Shown here in pieces: positions 34,120 through 45,638 of a DNA stretch of 64,000 nt. The notes below the pieces were generated by a model that saw only the letters and a list, made by a program, of their open reading frames with translations, made no database searches and was not told the DNA's origin. This DNA comes from Liquidambar formosana (lineage: Eukaryota; Streptophyta; Magnoliopsida; Saxifragales; Altingiaceae): NCBI GenBank assembly GCA_039720395.1, contig CM077820.1, positions 11,741,848 to 11,805,847 on the forward strand. Reading direction: 5' to 3'. Both the position numbers and the translations under genes were made by a program. The first letter of the stretch is position 1; every line of letters starts with the position of its first letter.

Positions 34120-35256
34120 GGCTCTGTTTGCTTTGTGAAAACATTTTCAATTTTTATTTTCTTTGAATATTTTCTAAAAATGATATTCATTTTTAATTTT
34201 TGAAATTTAGAAAATGAATTTGGTTTACGAAAATGAAAATTGCTTTAAAAAATGAAAATATTGACAATGTGTTTGGTAAAACTATTTTCTCTTAGGGTTT
34301 TCTCTCAATTGTTTAAAGAGAAAGACTCATCCATCTACCTTTTTTTTTTAAGTGAGCATCCATCCACATTTGATACTTGCAAATAATCAAAATATAAGAA
34401 CAACTAATAAACAAACCCATGAACAACTAATGGAAGCACCAAATAACATAGTGGAAGCATTGAAAATAAGCTATAATACCAAAAGAAAGCAATAGAGCAG
34501 GTCTTCATTTGACTTGTATAGTGAGAAGCTTTAGATTAGAAAAACGTAACTATTCAAATTCCATTAACCATATCTCAAATCCTTCAAACCCTTTTTGCAC
34601 AAAACTAAGAAAATAGGGCAAAAAAGCTAAAAAAACAAAAGATATATATATATACACAGATCTACATATATACATATATAGAGAGATGAATAGTTTTTTG
34701 ATCACTTTTACAAACAAAATAATAAATATAAGATAGATCTACACATATATGAATAGATATATTGTATTATTATATATTATATATGTAGAGAGAGGGGAAT
34801 AGGAAATGCACCTTTTCTCTGTGGGGGAGTATCAAAAGTTGACCAAAAAATGTGAGATGAAAGGGACAAAAGAGATGAGTGGGGCTGGCACCTTTTTAAG
34901 CCCCAATTTGGTGCCTTTTTAAGCCCTTAATATTGCACCATTTTTTTTTTTTTATTCTTTTTCTGAATTAGCAGACTTTGGCACCATATGTTGTAAATGA
35001 CAAGGCTGTCCGCCATTCTCACTTAATGAGTCCTGTGTTTTCATTTTTTTTTCCGTATTTTTATTCTTTTCCTTTGAAAACGGAAAAAACGTCTTTTGAC
35101 GTTTTCAAAATTTCATCTTTTTTCTTTTCGTTTTCAACAATTTTTTTATTTTTTTTATTTTTATTTTTTACAAGTAAATGCGTTTTCTACAAAATTTTTA
35201 TTTTCTTTAAAAAGGAAAATGAAAAACTAGAAAATTTTCACAAAGCAAACAGGGCC
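34120..35256. mobile_element. Inverted-repeat element of uncertain superfamily, about 1.14 kb
   Basis: The left end GGCTCTGTTTGCTTTGTGAA matches the inverted right end GGCCCTGTTTGCTTTGTGAA, with looser pairing for some 60 bp further in. The interior is AT-rich with no credible gene. No TSD could be fixed; ATA/TTA at the edges is only suggestive. Confidence 0.65.
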
Positions 35257-36174
35257 TTAGAATCCCATCATTTAAAAAATTTCAAGTCCCCCACTCCCCC
35301 CTCAAAAAAAAAAATAATAATAATAATAAATAAATAAATAAATAAATAAATAATCATCACCTAATACAACTGTCCTGTTTGATTCTTTATGATAGTACGG
35401 GGACATTAATTATCAAATAACACAATCATAACCAAATAATATGTCGATTTAATTCTTTATCTTTTAGGCGCGGGGGGGGGGGGGGGGGGGGTGGTGAATT
35501 CATAATACAACTGTCCTCTTTTAATTTAGCTATATATCTTGTGGTCTTGTGGGTAGAAACTAATTTTCACATGAGAATCTCAACCAAACTTGCTTGTGCT
35601 CTCACCAACATTGTTGGGGTTTGGATAAATCTCTTTCCTTCTAGGGCTAGCCATTTGTATGTACTTCTTTTCTTTGCTAAATTTGTCTTTTATTCATTTA
35701 ATTTTGAAACTTCTTGTTCGCAAAATTAAAAATCGGAGCCCCAGTTTTCCATTCCTTCCCAAATGTATTCCAGCATGCATTACATCCGATTCTTTCGGTT
35801 GATATGATAAAAAACTCTTTGAGACCTTTTTTTTCCCCTTCAAGATAATAGAGTTCATTGAATCCAAACAATTAGGGCTAGAGTGTCCAATTGGCACATC
35901 ATGGGCTAAATAGAAAAATGCTAAAGATAGTATATGAGATAAGTCTACACACTTCTCTTACTGGCAATGGTGGATTAGAAATTAAAAGAAATATCAATTC
36001 TAGAACCAAAATGCGGTGGAGAAAAAAGACTAGATGTTGAGTCATCTCTTCCCCACCCCCTTCTTTGTTAAACTAAAGAAGAAGTCTGCCTTAAAAAAAA
36101 AAAAAAAAACAAAAAAACAAAAAAGGAAGTCTGAAATCTACATCAATCAGTGCTGAATCTTCTAAATTTATCCT
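35257..36174. other. Intergenic spacer
   Basis: Holds AATA repeats near 35305-35354, a G tract (35470-35491) and AT-rich DNA. The last part (36050-36170) begins to match the 3' flank of the complete invertase at 9110-9190. Confidence 0.45.
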
Positions 36175-36315
36175 TGGTCTAGAGCTGGCAACACTCACCT
36201 AGTTATGTTCAAGTGACATTCAGACCCAAAATCATGCAACAATCCAGGTAATGTAAGAGTAAAAGTGATTTCAAAACCAAATGCATCACTTGGAAGGGTG
36301 GTCCCTCCAAGCCAC
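36175..36315. repeat. Unidentified conserved repeat, copy 2
   Basis: Same 140-bp sequence as 9200-9340, here in the 3' flank of the truncated invertase. The flanks also match, so this copy moved with the gene. Confidence 0.7.
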
Positions 36316-36583
36316 TAGTTAAAAGAGTTGTACGCCATCAGATTTAATTCTCAAGAAAGTAAAAGCGATGAAGAAGATGAGTACCTTGCGATTTAGTACG
36401 TGTCAATATATTCTCTGAAGACTCTTGGTATATATATATATAATCATCACTTCAAACAATTCTAAAATTCAGTTTAGCATCTCTGTTCAAATAAAAACAA
36501 TTCTAAATAAATGGGAAAGAAAAAATAACAGTGATTAACGAGATCAGTTCTTGCTATGTTTGGTTCATGAGGTGAGGGAAATG

Positions 36584-36598
<15 letters not shown>

Positions 36599-36638
<40 letters not shown>
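36599..36638. repeat. TA microsatellite
   Basis: TA dinucleotide run after a poly-A stretch, in the 3' flank of the truncated invertase. Direct repeats AAAATAACAGTGATTAAC at about 36523-36541 and 36670-36687 flank it, as if a small insert of about 130 bp had arrived with an 18-bp duplication. Other TA runs are at 1618-1643, 32029-32060 and 60095-60144. Confidence 0.8.
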
Positions 36639-36641
<3 letters not shown>

Positions 36642-36704
36642 GGATTCCATTTTCCCTTGTATGGTTGCAAAAATAACAGTGATTAACATTATTCAATGAT
36701 CCAT

Positions 36705-37165
36705 TTTTTTTTCCCTTCCCCATTTTTGGCCTGGTGGAATCCGAGATACATGCAAAGGGGTAATCCTCGACAAAGCTTGGCTACTGAAGCTTGAGGAAGA
36801 ACTCCTCCTGAAAAGTGATGTGGTCCAATCTATGATCACCACATGTCCTGTAATTGTGTAAAAGGTATTTTCTTCAAGTGAGTTTTATTTGCCTCATTCC
36901 CTTTTTTTTATGAGGACCAAAATAACCCCACTTTCCACTACGGCATTATCATATACTCTATACATTTCTCAATCCAAATGTTCCATCTCTCTCCTGCGCC
37001 TCCCTCCTCTCTTCTCCTCTGTACACAACCCCTCCATTGGTGACTACCTCAAACAACCAAAATTTTATCTATCTCTCCCCAAATCTTCAAGAAGATTTAA
37101 GGCAATTGCAAAGAAGAAAAAAAGAGAAAAAAGAAAAGGAATGTAACTATTGGCCATAATTAAAG
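36705..37165. other. Filler DNA replacing exons 6-7 of the truncated invertase
   Basis: Homology to the complete gene stops at about 36700, which corresponds to the stop codon end at 9700. It resumes at about 37172, which corresponds to 11380 in intron 5. The 460 bp between replace the 1.67 kb that should carry exon 6, intron 6 and exon 7. The filler has a C/T-rich segment (36960-37090) and no invertase similarity. I do not recognise it. Confidence 0.7.
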
Positions 37166-37541
37166 TTTTCGACCGGGCAAAGTTCTAAGCATGGTCAATA
37201 GTGGGAAATTAAAGAAGTGACTACTAGAAAAAGATATATGCATGTAATAGCATTCTAAAGATTATTCAGATTAGTAGTAAATCTATTCACAAATAATATT
37301 CAAATTATTTTTAAAAAATCAAAAAAATTATATCCTTTTTATTTGGTATTGGAAAAAAAAATAAAAAAATAAATAATGAATTATATGCAATAAAATAAAT
37401 CAATCTGACACGACAAACAAATCTTATAATTCACGACTTCATGATATAGTTCTCGGACATTCGAGGACTGGAAAACATGAGCACCCTAAAAATAGAAGAT
37501 TAAGAGAGAAATTTTCTAGTAGAGGAGAACAAGAAGCAAAC

Positions 37542-38718
37542 CTGGTTTTGTCAGCGCAGAAGAAAGTCTTTAGACTGCCATTGTTGGCTTTGGCAATGTA
37601 GAAATAAATAGGGGTCAACTCAGAAAGTGTTTTGTCGGCAATAATTAGGCCAAATGGTCCAAAGGAGCCTCTTTCAACAGCGCCACTGCTGCAATCATCG
37701 GTTGCATCATCATCCCCAGTGTCCTCCAATGCCTCTTTGTCTATCTCAAAATCAGCAGTTATGTCTAACTGTCACCATGGCAAAACAAAGTACTTGTAAG
37801 CTTACAGTTATAACCATATAACATAAATAATGTAACTAGTTTAAGGTACAAAGAAAACAAAATGTACCAGCAGGAGCCTTAGCTCATTAGATACGTGTAG
37901 ATTTCAATTTCCGTAGGTTTTTCTTGTAGTGCTTTTCATGCCCTACCAGGTTTGATGATCCAATGGCTTTTTATTTTATTTTATTTTATTCATTTACAAA
38001 CCAAGCAATTGGTGACCATGAAAAGCCCTACAAGATCTCTACCGGAAAAAACTTTGAGGATCCAAAATTCGAATTGTACACCATATAAGAAGCAAAACAT
38101 AACAGAGACCTGATCTGCAGCTATTCCAATGTCAAGCAGCCTAACAGAATCGGGTTCGAGCTCCACCCCTTCGAGTTCTGTACTGCCTGATCTCAAGGTT
38201 TCCACCTCCTCCACTGGCCATTGAAGTATACCGGTTTTCGTCTTCTGGTCAAACGTCACAACCCTTGGAATGCTCTGTGCGGCACATTGCAAAACATCAA
38301 GAAATTGTTGTGTTTTTTTTTTTTTTTTTTTTCAGCAGAAAGGGGAAATTTGTAAAAAATGGTACTAGAGACATTCTCAAGACCTTTCTTTCTTTTTCCT
38401 TTTTTGATAGAAAGACATTCTCAAGACCGTACAACCCATATACAGCTAAAAATAACAATGAGGAAACCACCATCCCATCCACAAAATATGAAGAAAAAGA
38501 GCAAATACAGGACTATTAATACAACACACCCCAAACACCGAACTACCTCAACAGCATGAGAAAATGAATAACGATAGGGAACAACCCTCAAGCACCAGAC
38601 GCATCACTAGCTGCAACTACATGTAATCCATTACATGAATCCTTTCGGAAATAATAAATTAACAATTTTTAATTTGTCACTATTGTAGGTCAAAAATTGA
38701 AATAATAATAACAGCAGC

Positions 38719-38763
<45 letters not shown>

Positions 38764-40037
38764 AATAATAATACCTGAACAGATGCCCACCCCTTGTTGA
38801 TCTTATCATCTTTACTATCAGCTTCTAGAATCCAACCCCACAGGATCCTCTTCTTGATGTGGTCATAAAACGTTTTTGATGCATAGTATGTTCCATAATC
38901 AATCTTAGGGCCAAAACCCAAATTCACATCCGGGTTGTCCGGTATCCACTTATCGTTTTGCCAATCATAGGTCCCGAGTGCATAGTAATCTTGTGTCATG
39001 TCGTTTATACCCACACTAGCCTTGAGGACATGCTTAATTCCCAGGCCAATATCCGAGGTATCCAGCCCGATTGACCCGGTCGTCGAAATCGGGTAAAAGT
39101 CCATGCACTCCCACATGCCCAAACCCGGGACCTCATGCAAAACCCGCTTTGAGAAGTAGCTGGTGAAGTTGGTGGTCTTATAAACCAGAAAAGCGCACGT
39201 CTTATTTTCTCTATACTTCGCCCCGATGGCGACGCGCCATATTCCATCCGGTCCGAGCCATCCTGTGGTCGGGTCACGGAAGTCATCCGGATCAATTTCG
39301 GGCGGTGAGACAAGAACCGGGTTACCCGGATACTTGACCCAATCACAGAGGTTAGGATCAGATAGGTTGGCGGGGTAGGCAAGGTTTTGTACTTGTGTCT
39401 TATTACCGGTCCGTCTAGTGCTTCCAGTGTAGAGCATTACAATTCGGCCATCGGGGAGATAAGTGGCGGACCCGGTGTAGACACCATTGTTATCAAACGT
39501 GCTATCACGGACCATGGCAAGCGGAAGGTGGTACCAACGGATCAAGTCCCTTGATATGGCATGGCCCCAGGTGATGTTGCCCCACAATGGAGACTCCGGG
39601 TTGTACTGATAGAAGAGATGATACCAACCCATGTGGTACAATGGACCTGCATTCATTCAATGTTAACCCAATCGAAAAAAAAAAAAATGGAAAAGGAAAA
39701 CGGATCCTACTGGGTTAAGGTTAACAAGTCTCACAATACAAGCGCATGTTAGATCTCATCACAAGGATGACTTGATATATTCTTGATCTATTAAATAAGG
39801 TTTTATGAGGACTTACCACAAGGATCTGAGCCACATGCAAATAACCAAATGATCCCACCACCAAAGAGAGAAATGAAAACAGAGAATTGGATCAGTACAT
39901 CTTTAACCAAAAAAGCAAAAAACTAAAATTAAAATGAAAATTACAGGGGGAGAAAAATAAATAAATACGTGGGTAATGTGCATCTTGACTTGTTTTTGGG
40001 CGGATACCCACAATACAACTCCACCCCCCCCCCAAAA

Positions 40038-40068
<31 letters not shown>

Positions 40069-40422
40069 CGCATGCGGGAGTGCAGACATTTTTAATACTA
40101 CAGGCTAAATTTCAGCTTATCGATCATCATGTGCATCGCGCCGGTTACATGAATAATCAAAAGAAGTAAAGAGAAAGTGTGTACCATTCATCCAGCTCTT
40201 TTTAGGCTGAAAATGGTAGGCTGTTCGTTGCCAAGAAAGCGAAGCATTATTCCAATCATACGGAACTTCGCCTGTAAACTGTGAGAATGACTTATCAGGA
40301 GAGCCTTCTAACACCCATCTTCCTGCCGGATTCAAATTTTCCGACGATGACAATGTTGATGCTAACGAGATCATGACCAAGGCGATGATTGCAGTGGAAA
40401 CAATCCATCGTCGGTCTTCCAT
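37542..40422 (-). pseudogene. Acid invertase gene truncated after exon 5 (probable pseudogene)
   Basis: Exons in coding order: 40422-40185, 39825-39817 (mini-exon), 39646-38775, 38274-38110, 37768-37542. All have GT-AG borders and an open frame of 503 codons. Signal peptide residues 1-24 (MEDRRWIVSTAIIALVMIS) are followed by the nucleophile Asp80 in WMND-PCG, FRDP at 205-208 and Glu262 in WECMD. Cys82 and Tyr139 depart from the family as in the complete gene. Met264 replaces the Val (vacuolar) or Pro (cell-wall) normally found after WEC. Exons 6 and 7, about 100 residues of the C-terminal beta-sandwich, are missing. Unspliced read-through of intron 5 would add about 33 unrelated residues. The catalytic propeller is undamaged, so decay is recent or a shortened product is made. 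I favour pseudogene. Confidence 0.85.
38700..38773. repeat. CAA/TAA trinucleotide repeat at an intron 3 donor
   Basis: A run of CAA then TAA units that ends at the exon 3 donor of the truncated invertase. On the coding strand the intron begins GTATTATTATTATTGTTG. The frame stays open through the repeat, so a retained intron would add a run of about 20 Leu. Confidence 0.85.
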
Positions 40423-41420
40423 GGTCGGCGACACAGTGGAAAAGGAGGAGAAGGTGCCTTTGTAACAAGTAGCTAGAGACATAAAAAAAAGAAGGGGAAA
40501 CGATGAGAAAAAAAACCACAAGTTTTGGCAGGGGACGGTGGGGATTTGGATTTGCTCAAATTGAACACTTTAAATGGACGTTCAAGTCGACGCTGGATGT
40601 GTGCCATGTGCGCATCTTCAACGGCTGAGATGAGAAGGAATCAATACTCATTTTGGGTAAGAAATATTAGTCTAATAGTTGACCCAGATAAATATATAAA
40701 ATTATGTTAAATTTTATAATTAATCAATGTTGGGATGTGATATTTTTCTAACTCGGTGGAAACTTTCCACTACTTAAGGGTAAGCTACTATGTGAGTAGG
40801 TGAGTAGGGGTCTGACTTGCTTGCAAGGATCTGGGAATGTTCCTTGAACCCCACTTTTTAGCCGAAGGAACTCTCTGTGCCGATGATTTAGGGCATTTAG
40901 GGAATGTATTTTTAAGTCTTTCTCTTGGATTGGATGGCTTTTTTTTTTTGTCTATTTTGAAAAACTTGGATTGGGTGTTGTGATCCACAAGATCACTCCT
41001 CTTTGCTTCTATTATTTTTTAGAAGAGATGCTTTCCAATAACTCCACGGTCTAAATAAAATCTAAACCATTCATAATTATAGGGTCCACCAATTTATGTG
41101 AGATGTACATGATATGATCGGTTTGAATTTTATTGGACCATCTATTAAAGTGGAAAGAATCCTTACACATTGTTTCTTTAGTTTTCAATGATGCTATTGC
41201 TATTGTGTGTGCTCCCCTTGGATGTTGTTTTGTAGTTTGGTTTTTAAGCTGGTACTTATCGAATAAATAAATAAATAAATCTATTAAAAGTTAAAAGGTT
41301 AAATTAAGCCAAAAAAAAAACCAAACGAACAAAACAAAAAGAAAGATTGAAAGCCATCATTCGATATTGCTAGCAAAAGGTTTGAAAGGATGTTGCATGC
41401 AATCCTAATCTTTGTTTATA
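40423..41420 (-). promoter_or_regulatory. 5' flank of the truncated invertase
   Basis: The distal part (40770-41410) matches 17480-17870 upstream of the complete gene, including the palindrome at 40833-40843 and the AAAGCCATCATTCGAT stretch. No convincing TATA box next to the start codon. Confidence 0.5.
40833..40843. promoter_or_regulatory. GGGAATGTTCC palindrome upstream of the truncated invertase
   Basis: Same site and context (CTGGGAATGTTCCTTGAAC) as at 17551-17561, about 410 bp from this gene's ATG. Confidence 0.45.
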
Positions 41421-42755
41421 CTTAAGAATTATAGTATTTTATAGATAGTAACGTAGTTTGGTGGGGTACACCATAATGTACTTATTTACTAATAATGGAT
41501 TGTTCTAAAGATTTGAACCTACAAACATATGGATATGAACGCATGTGTGTCCATCTACCCAATAATAATATGGTAACTATATTAAAACTCTACCATCCGA
41601 CAATTTTCCACATTAGAATTGGGGAGATATTTGTAGGGCAATTTGTTTTATAACAATTTTAAATCATTCTCAATATGTTAGAGTAAGACATATTTTACAA
41701 AATTTACTGTTCAATTACATGATCCTCCTTTCGCTAAGACGTCATGCTCGCCAAATATTAAGGTGAAAGATTAAGAATTTATTTATCAATCTAAAAGTGT
41801 GAAATTTAAATTGATAAAAGAATATGAGTACATGGATTGGATGGTTATAGATATTTAATCAATGTGATATATTCTATTCACGGCATGTATAAGAAGGATT
41901 TCTAAACCAATATGGGTTTAACAAAATGTGAATCATACTAAAAGTTATTAAGGTGTTGTAAAACTGTTGTGAAAGAAACTATTACTTAAATCTTAACTTT
42001 AAATGTGTGTGTATATATATAATATTTATGCTACTTCTTCCTCATCTTCGTCTCCCCTAGGTTATCCCTCTTCTCTTCCTCTCTCACCCTAAAATCTTCT
42101 CGTATCTTCTCCGCCACCGCCCTCCCATATTTTTTTGGGACCATTGAAGAGTCAACAAGTCAACAAAGAAAATTTCAAGAGGAGTGGACGTAGGGCCCCT
42201 CTGAGGCATGTGAATGTGGTACGTGAATGTTTCCTCCTCCTCCTTCTTTTTCTTCTTCCTCCTTTTTTAATCTATATATATATAAGCAATTCATTAGATA
42301 AATTAAGAAATTGAAACATCAAATGTTCCATTCCCTTCATTCTTATCTGCGAGAATAACAGTCTCCAGAAAAAAGGTGATTGGGATAGAACCAAAGTAAT
42401 TACAAAAAGTGGTCCATTGGGCAAAAGAATGCCGCTTTGTTAGCCAGCCTAGGATTAATATTATGGACAACCCACATAAGTAATCTATCAAGAAAGATTT
42501 TAACGTTACATATCACAAGGAAGATAGCCCAGTGAGAATAAATGTTCCAATCACTGAGGAGGTATAAGACCATAAAAGCATCATCCTCTATCATGATCAA
42601 GGAAGGATCAAGTCTGCATATCATAGTTAACCCAAGGTGCATGCAATGCCTTACCCTCCACTATCATGAAAGCGAGGTGGAGCGTATATGCGAGGAAGAG
42701 TGCTGGCCGTTGAGGAATATATAGTAGTGTTTGGAGAAAATCTGAATTACGAAAT
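41421..42755. other. Intergenic spacer
   Basis: AT-rich, no defensible gene. A short pyrimidine-rich patch (42030-42130) and small open frames at 42303-42724 show no family resemblance. Confidence 0.4.
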
Positions 42756-43385
42756 TATGGGAATTGCTAGGGTCAATGGTGGTGGTTGGACTGTCACGTA
42801 CGTGCTGATTAGTGCATAGTGGTGGTTGGACTGTCACATGATTAGTGCATGCATGAAACAGTGATGCCGCGTGTCAATATAATAGATTTTTCTTCTTTTT
42901 TTTTTTTTTTTCAAATCACATGCTGAAACAATGAAATACTATTAGAGAAAAGACAAAAATTACATTTTAGTGATCACTTTTCAACCTAATACTAAAAAAG
43001 GATAATATTTGTCAACTTGGTACAAAGTAACTATATACTTACGTCAAAATAACTACCATCTTTCTTTGTATGGGAATTGCTAGGGTCAATGGTGATGGTT
43101 GGACTGTCACGTACGTGCTGATTAGTGCATGGTGGTGGTTGGACTGTCACATGGTGATTAGTGCATGCATGAAATAGTGATGCCACGTGTCAATATAATA
43201 GATTTTTTTTTTTTTTTTCAAATCACATGCTAAAACAGTAAAATACTATTAGAGAAAAGGCAAAAATTACATTTTAGTAGTGACTTTTCAACCTAATACT
43301 AAAAAAGGATAATATCTATCAACTTGGTACAAAGAAACTATATACTTACATCAAAATAACTACCATCTTTCTTTGTTTCGTATTA
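42756..43385. repeat. Tandem duplication, two units of about 313 bp
   Basis: Units begin at about 42756 and 43069 with GGGAATTGCTAGGGTCAATG. Each contains a smaller internal repeat (GTGGTTGGACTGTCAC occurs twice per unit). Both end in ACTACCATCTTTCTTTG. They are nearly identical, so the duplication is recent. An inverted-repeat stretch (43370-43610) with AGTAATTT(T/C)TCC arms follows. Confidence 0.85.
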
Positions 43386-43977
43386 AGTTGGAAAATAATC
43401 ACTAAAAAGTAATTTTTCCAAAAAGAAAGTTACTTTTAGTGACTTTTGGAGAAATTACTTTTTAATGTTCACTTTCCAACTTAATGCCAAAGAAAGAATA
43501 TGATCTGCCAACTTAATACAAATTGACTGTATACGTACTTTAAAAGTACTACTAATTATCTTTGTTTGGTATTACGTTGGGAAGTGAACACCAAAAAGTA
43601 ATTTCTCCAACCCTTTTTTTTTTTTTTTTTTTTTTTTTCTGGTTTTCACTACTCTTTTTCACGCGGTATCGGTAAGTTCACGCCTGGTGTAAACCATATA
43701 TCTCTTTATTTTTATGTTGGAGAATCGGAAAACTTATATTGTACAATGTTTAAGTCAAATTTAGTAGACTATACCATATTTTTTCGACTTCTTTATACCT
43801 ATTATTTTATCTCCTAAAAATTGAACGTATAAAACTATAAATAGTTATAATAAAAAAAGAGAGACAAATAAAAGCAATGATAATTGAAAAAGAAAACGCA
43901 ACATGTGACACGTCGAAATATGTACTAACAAATCAAAACTATGACCATAAGATGGACTAGACTCTAAAGAGTCTTAA

Positions 43978-44301
43978 TCTTTTTCTACAAAATACTATAA
44001 CGTGTCACCTTTTTCATTTTTTCACAAGTTTCCACAGTTAAATTTTTTAAAAAAATAATAATTTATCCTTTTTGGAAGTATTCATAAATTTTATGCGATA
44101 CATTACCCTAACATCACACCAAAGATTTTTTTTATTTAACTATTTAATTTATTTTTTTCTATATCTTTTAAATTTAATTGACATATTAAATTAACAAATA
44201 TATTTTACTATTTTAGAGAATAAATATTTTGTTAAAATTTTAATTTCTAATAATCTTATTTTTATAAATAAATTTGTGCTTCGCACAAGTTTCAAAGCTA
44301 G
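43978..44301 (+). mobile_element. Probable non-autonomous Helitron, about 324 bp
   Basis: The right end has the Helitron 3' signature: a short GC-richer hairpin (TTGTGC-TTC-GCACAA) followed about 10 bp later by CTAG, then T at the target. The left end is less certain; I place it at ATC near 43977, where TC follows A. No coding capacity. Confidence 0.55.
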
Positions 44302-44563
44302 TATATAGTATATACCGTCTTTATAATGGTGTTTAGAACTTTTTGTCACATGCCTACTGTGATGTGCTTTTTTTGTTTATTTGAACTGTTCCCATCCTTT
44401 GGATGCAGGGCTATTCTGCAAGATACATGTTTGGTGTATGGCCCAATAAACGCGTTCATATACTCTCTTTAATGTTTGGCACATTAGGGGAATTCACGTG
44501 ATTGATTCTGTTTTTTGTTTTGTTGAAAACAAGTATGGTCGATTGACAAGAGAGAAAAAATAG

Positions 44564-45638
44564 GTGATGGCACTTGCTGCTACTGGCGAGGCATCTCTTG
44601 TTGCTACCGGTGTGGTCACTTCCAACCAGCATGCTCCCTCTTTTGAAGAGGTTGACTGTTTAGAGAGAAGTACGAAGAAAACCCTTACTTCCACCCCTCT
44701 CCTTACTTCTCCTTCCCCTTCTAACCCCCCTGCTGTTTCTCTCCCTATGGAGCTTGGTATTAATGCCTCTGTGGATCATCCTCCACTTTCCTACAAAGCT
44801 GTCCTCTCTCGAGTAGATGGTCCCTCTTCTGATATTTTTTTTGGAGAAGGAATAGTTCTAACATCTACCACATTTATGGCTTCTAATGCGGTTCCGGTTC
44901 AATTAGAGGTTATTGATGATGATTCTTCTGATATTTTGCTTACCCTAGAAGACCTTCAGCGTATTCGCACTCCTTGGAACCAGGCCATAATTATCAAGCT
45001 CTTTGTTAAATCTGTTGGGTACTAATTTTTGATGCAGAAACTTAATACGATTTGGAAACCTTAAGGCTCTCTCACTTGTATTAATGTAGGAGCTGGGTTT
45101 TTTTGTGGTGTGTTTCACATCTTTGGAGGATTTCTCTAAGGCCTTACACGATGGTCCGTGGTTCATTGGGGAATTCTTCCTTACGGTTCAACAGTGGGAA
45201 CTAGAATTTTGCCTGGATAATTTCACTTTCTCATCAACGGTGGTTTGGGTCCATTTACCTAAACTTCCCTTAGAGTTCTACAATCAGCGCATCTTAGAGA
45301 AAGTTGGTAGAAAATTGGGTAGATTGCTCAGAATCGATGTTGACACTAAAAGAAATGAACGGGGCCAATATGCCAGGCTTTGCATTCAAGTGGAACTTCA
45401 TAAGCCTCTCACCTCTGAGATCCGTATTGGTAACCACAGTCAAGAAGTTCAATATAAGTGTCTTAACCAGATCTATTTCTCTCGTGGCAGGATTGGCTAC
45501 AGAGCTAGGTTGTGTCCACGCGTTATCCAGGTAAAAAATGACCCCACTCTGGAAGAAGGTGAAATCCTTCCTAATCATCAGGTTGACCCCTCTTCTTCTT
45601 ATGGGCCATGGATGCTTGTCCATAGGAAAAAGAATTAA
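44564..45638 (+). pseudogene. LINE ORF1 (DUF4283-type), frameshifted
   Basis: The protein starts MALAATGEAS. A Ser/Thr/Pro-rich leader is followed by a DUF4283-like RNA-binding region (LEDLQRIRTPWNQAIIIKLF, then TSLEDFSKALHDGPWFIG, and VWVHLPKLPLEFYNQRILEK). The frame shifts between about 45027 and 45105. The zinc knuckle expected near the C terminus is degraded: SRGRIGYRARLCP keeps the outline but lacks most Cys/His ligands. A longer decayed tail may extend to 46130. Confidence 0.82.

Noticed and set aside
35000..35337. 119-codon frame with poly-Phe
   Set aside because: Product of T-rich inverted-repeat DNA at the right arm of the 34120-35256 element.
36889..37146. 85-codon frame in the filler of the truncated invertase
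   Set aside because: No resemblance to invertase exons 6-7 or to any family I know, and it is on the opposite strand to the gene.
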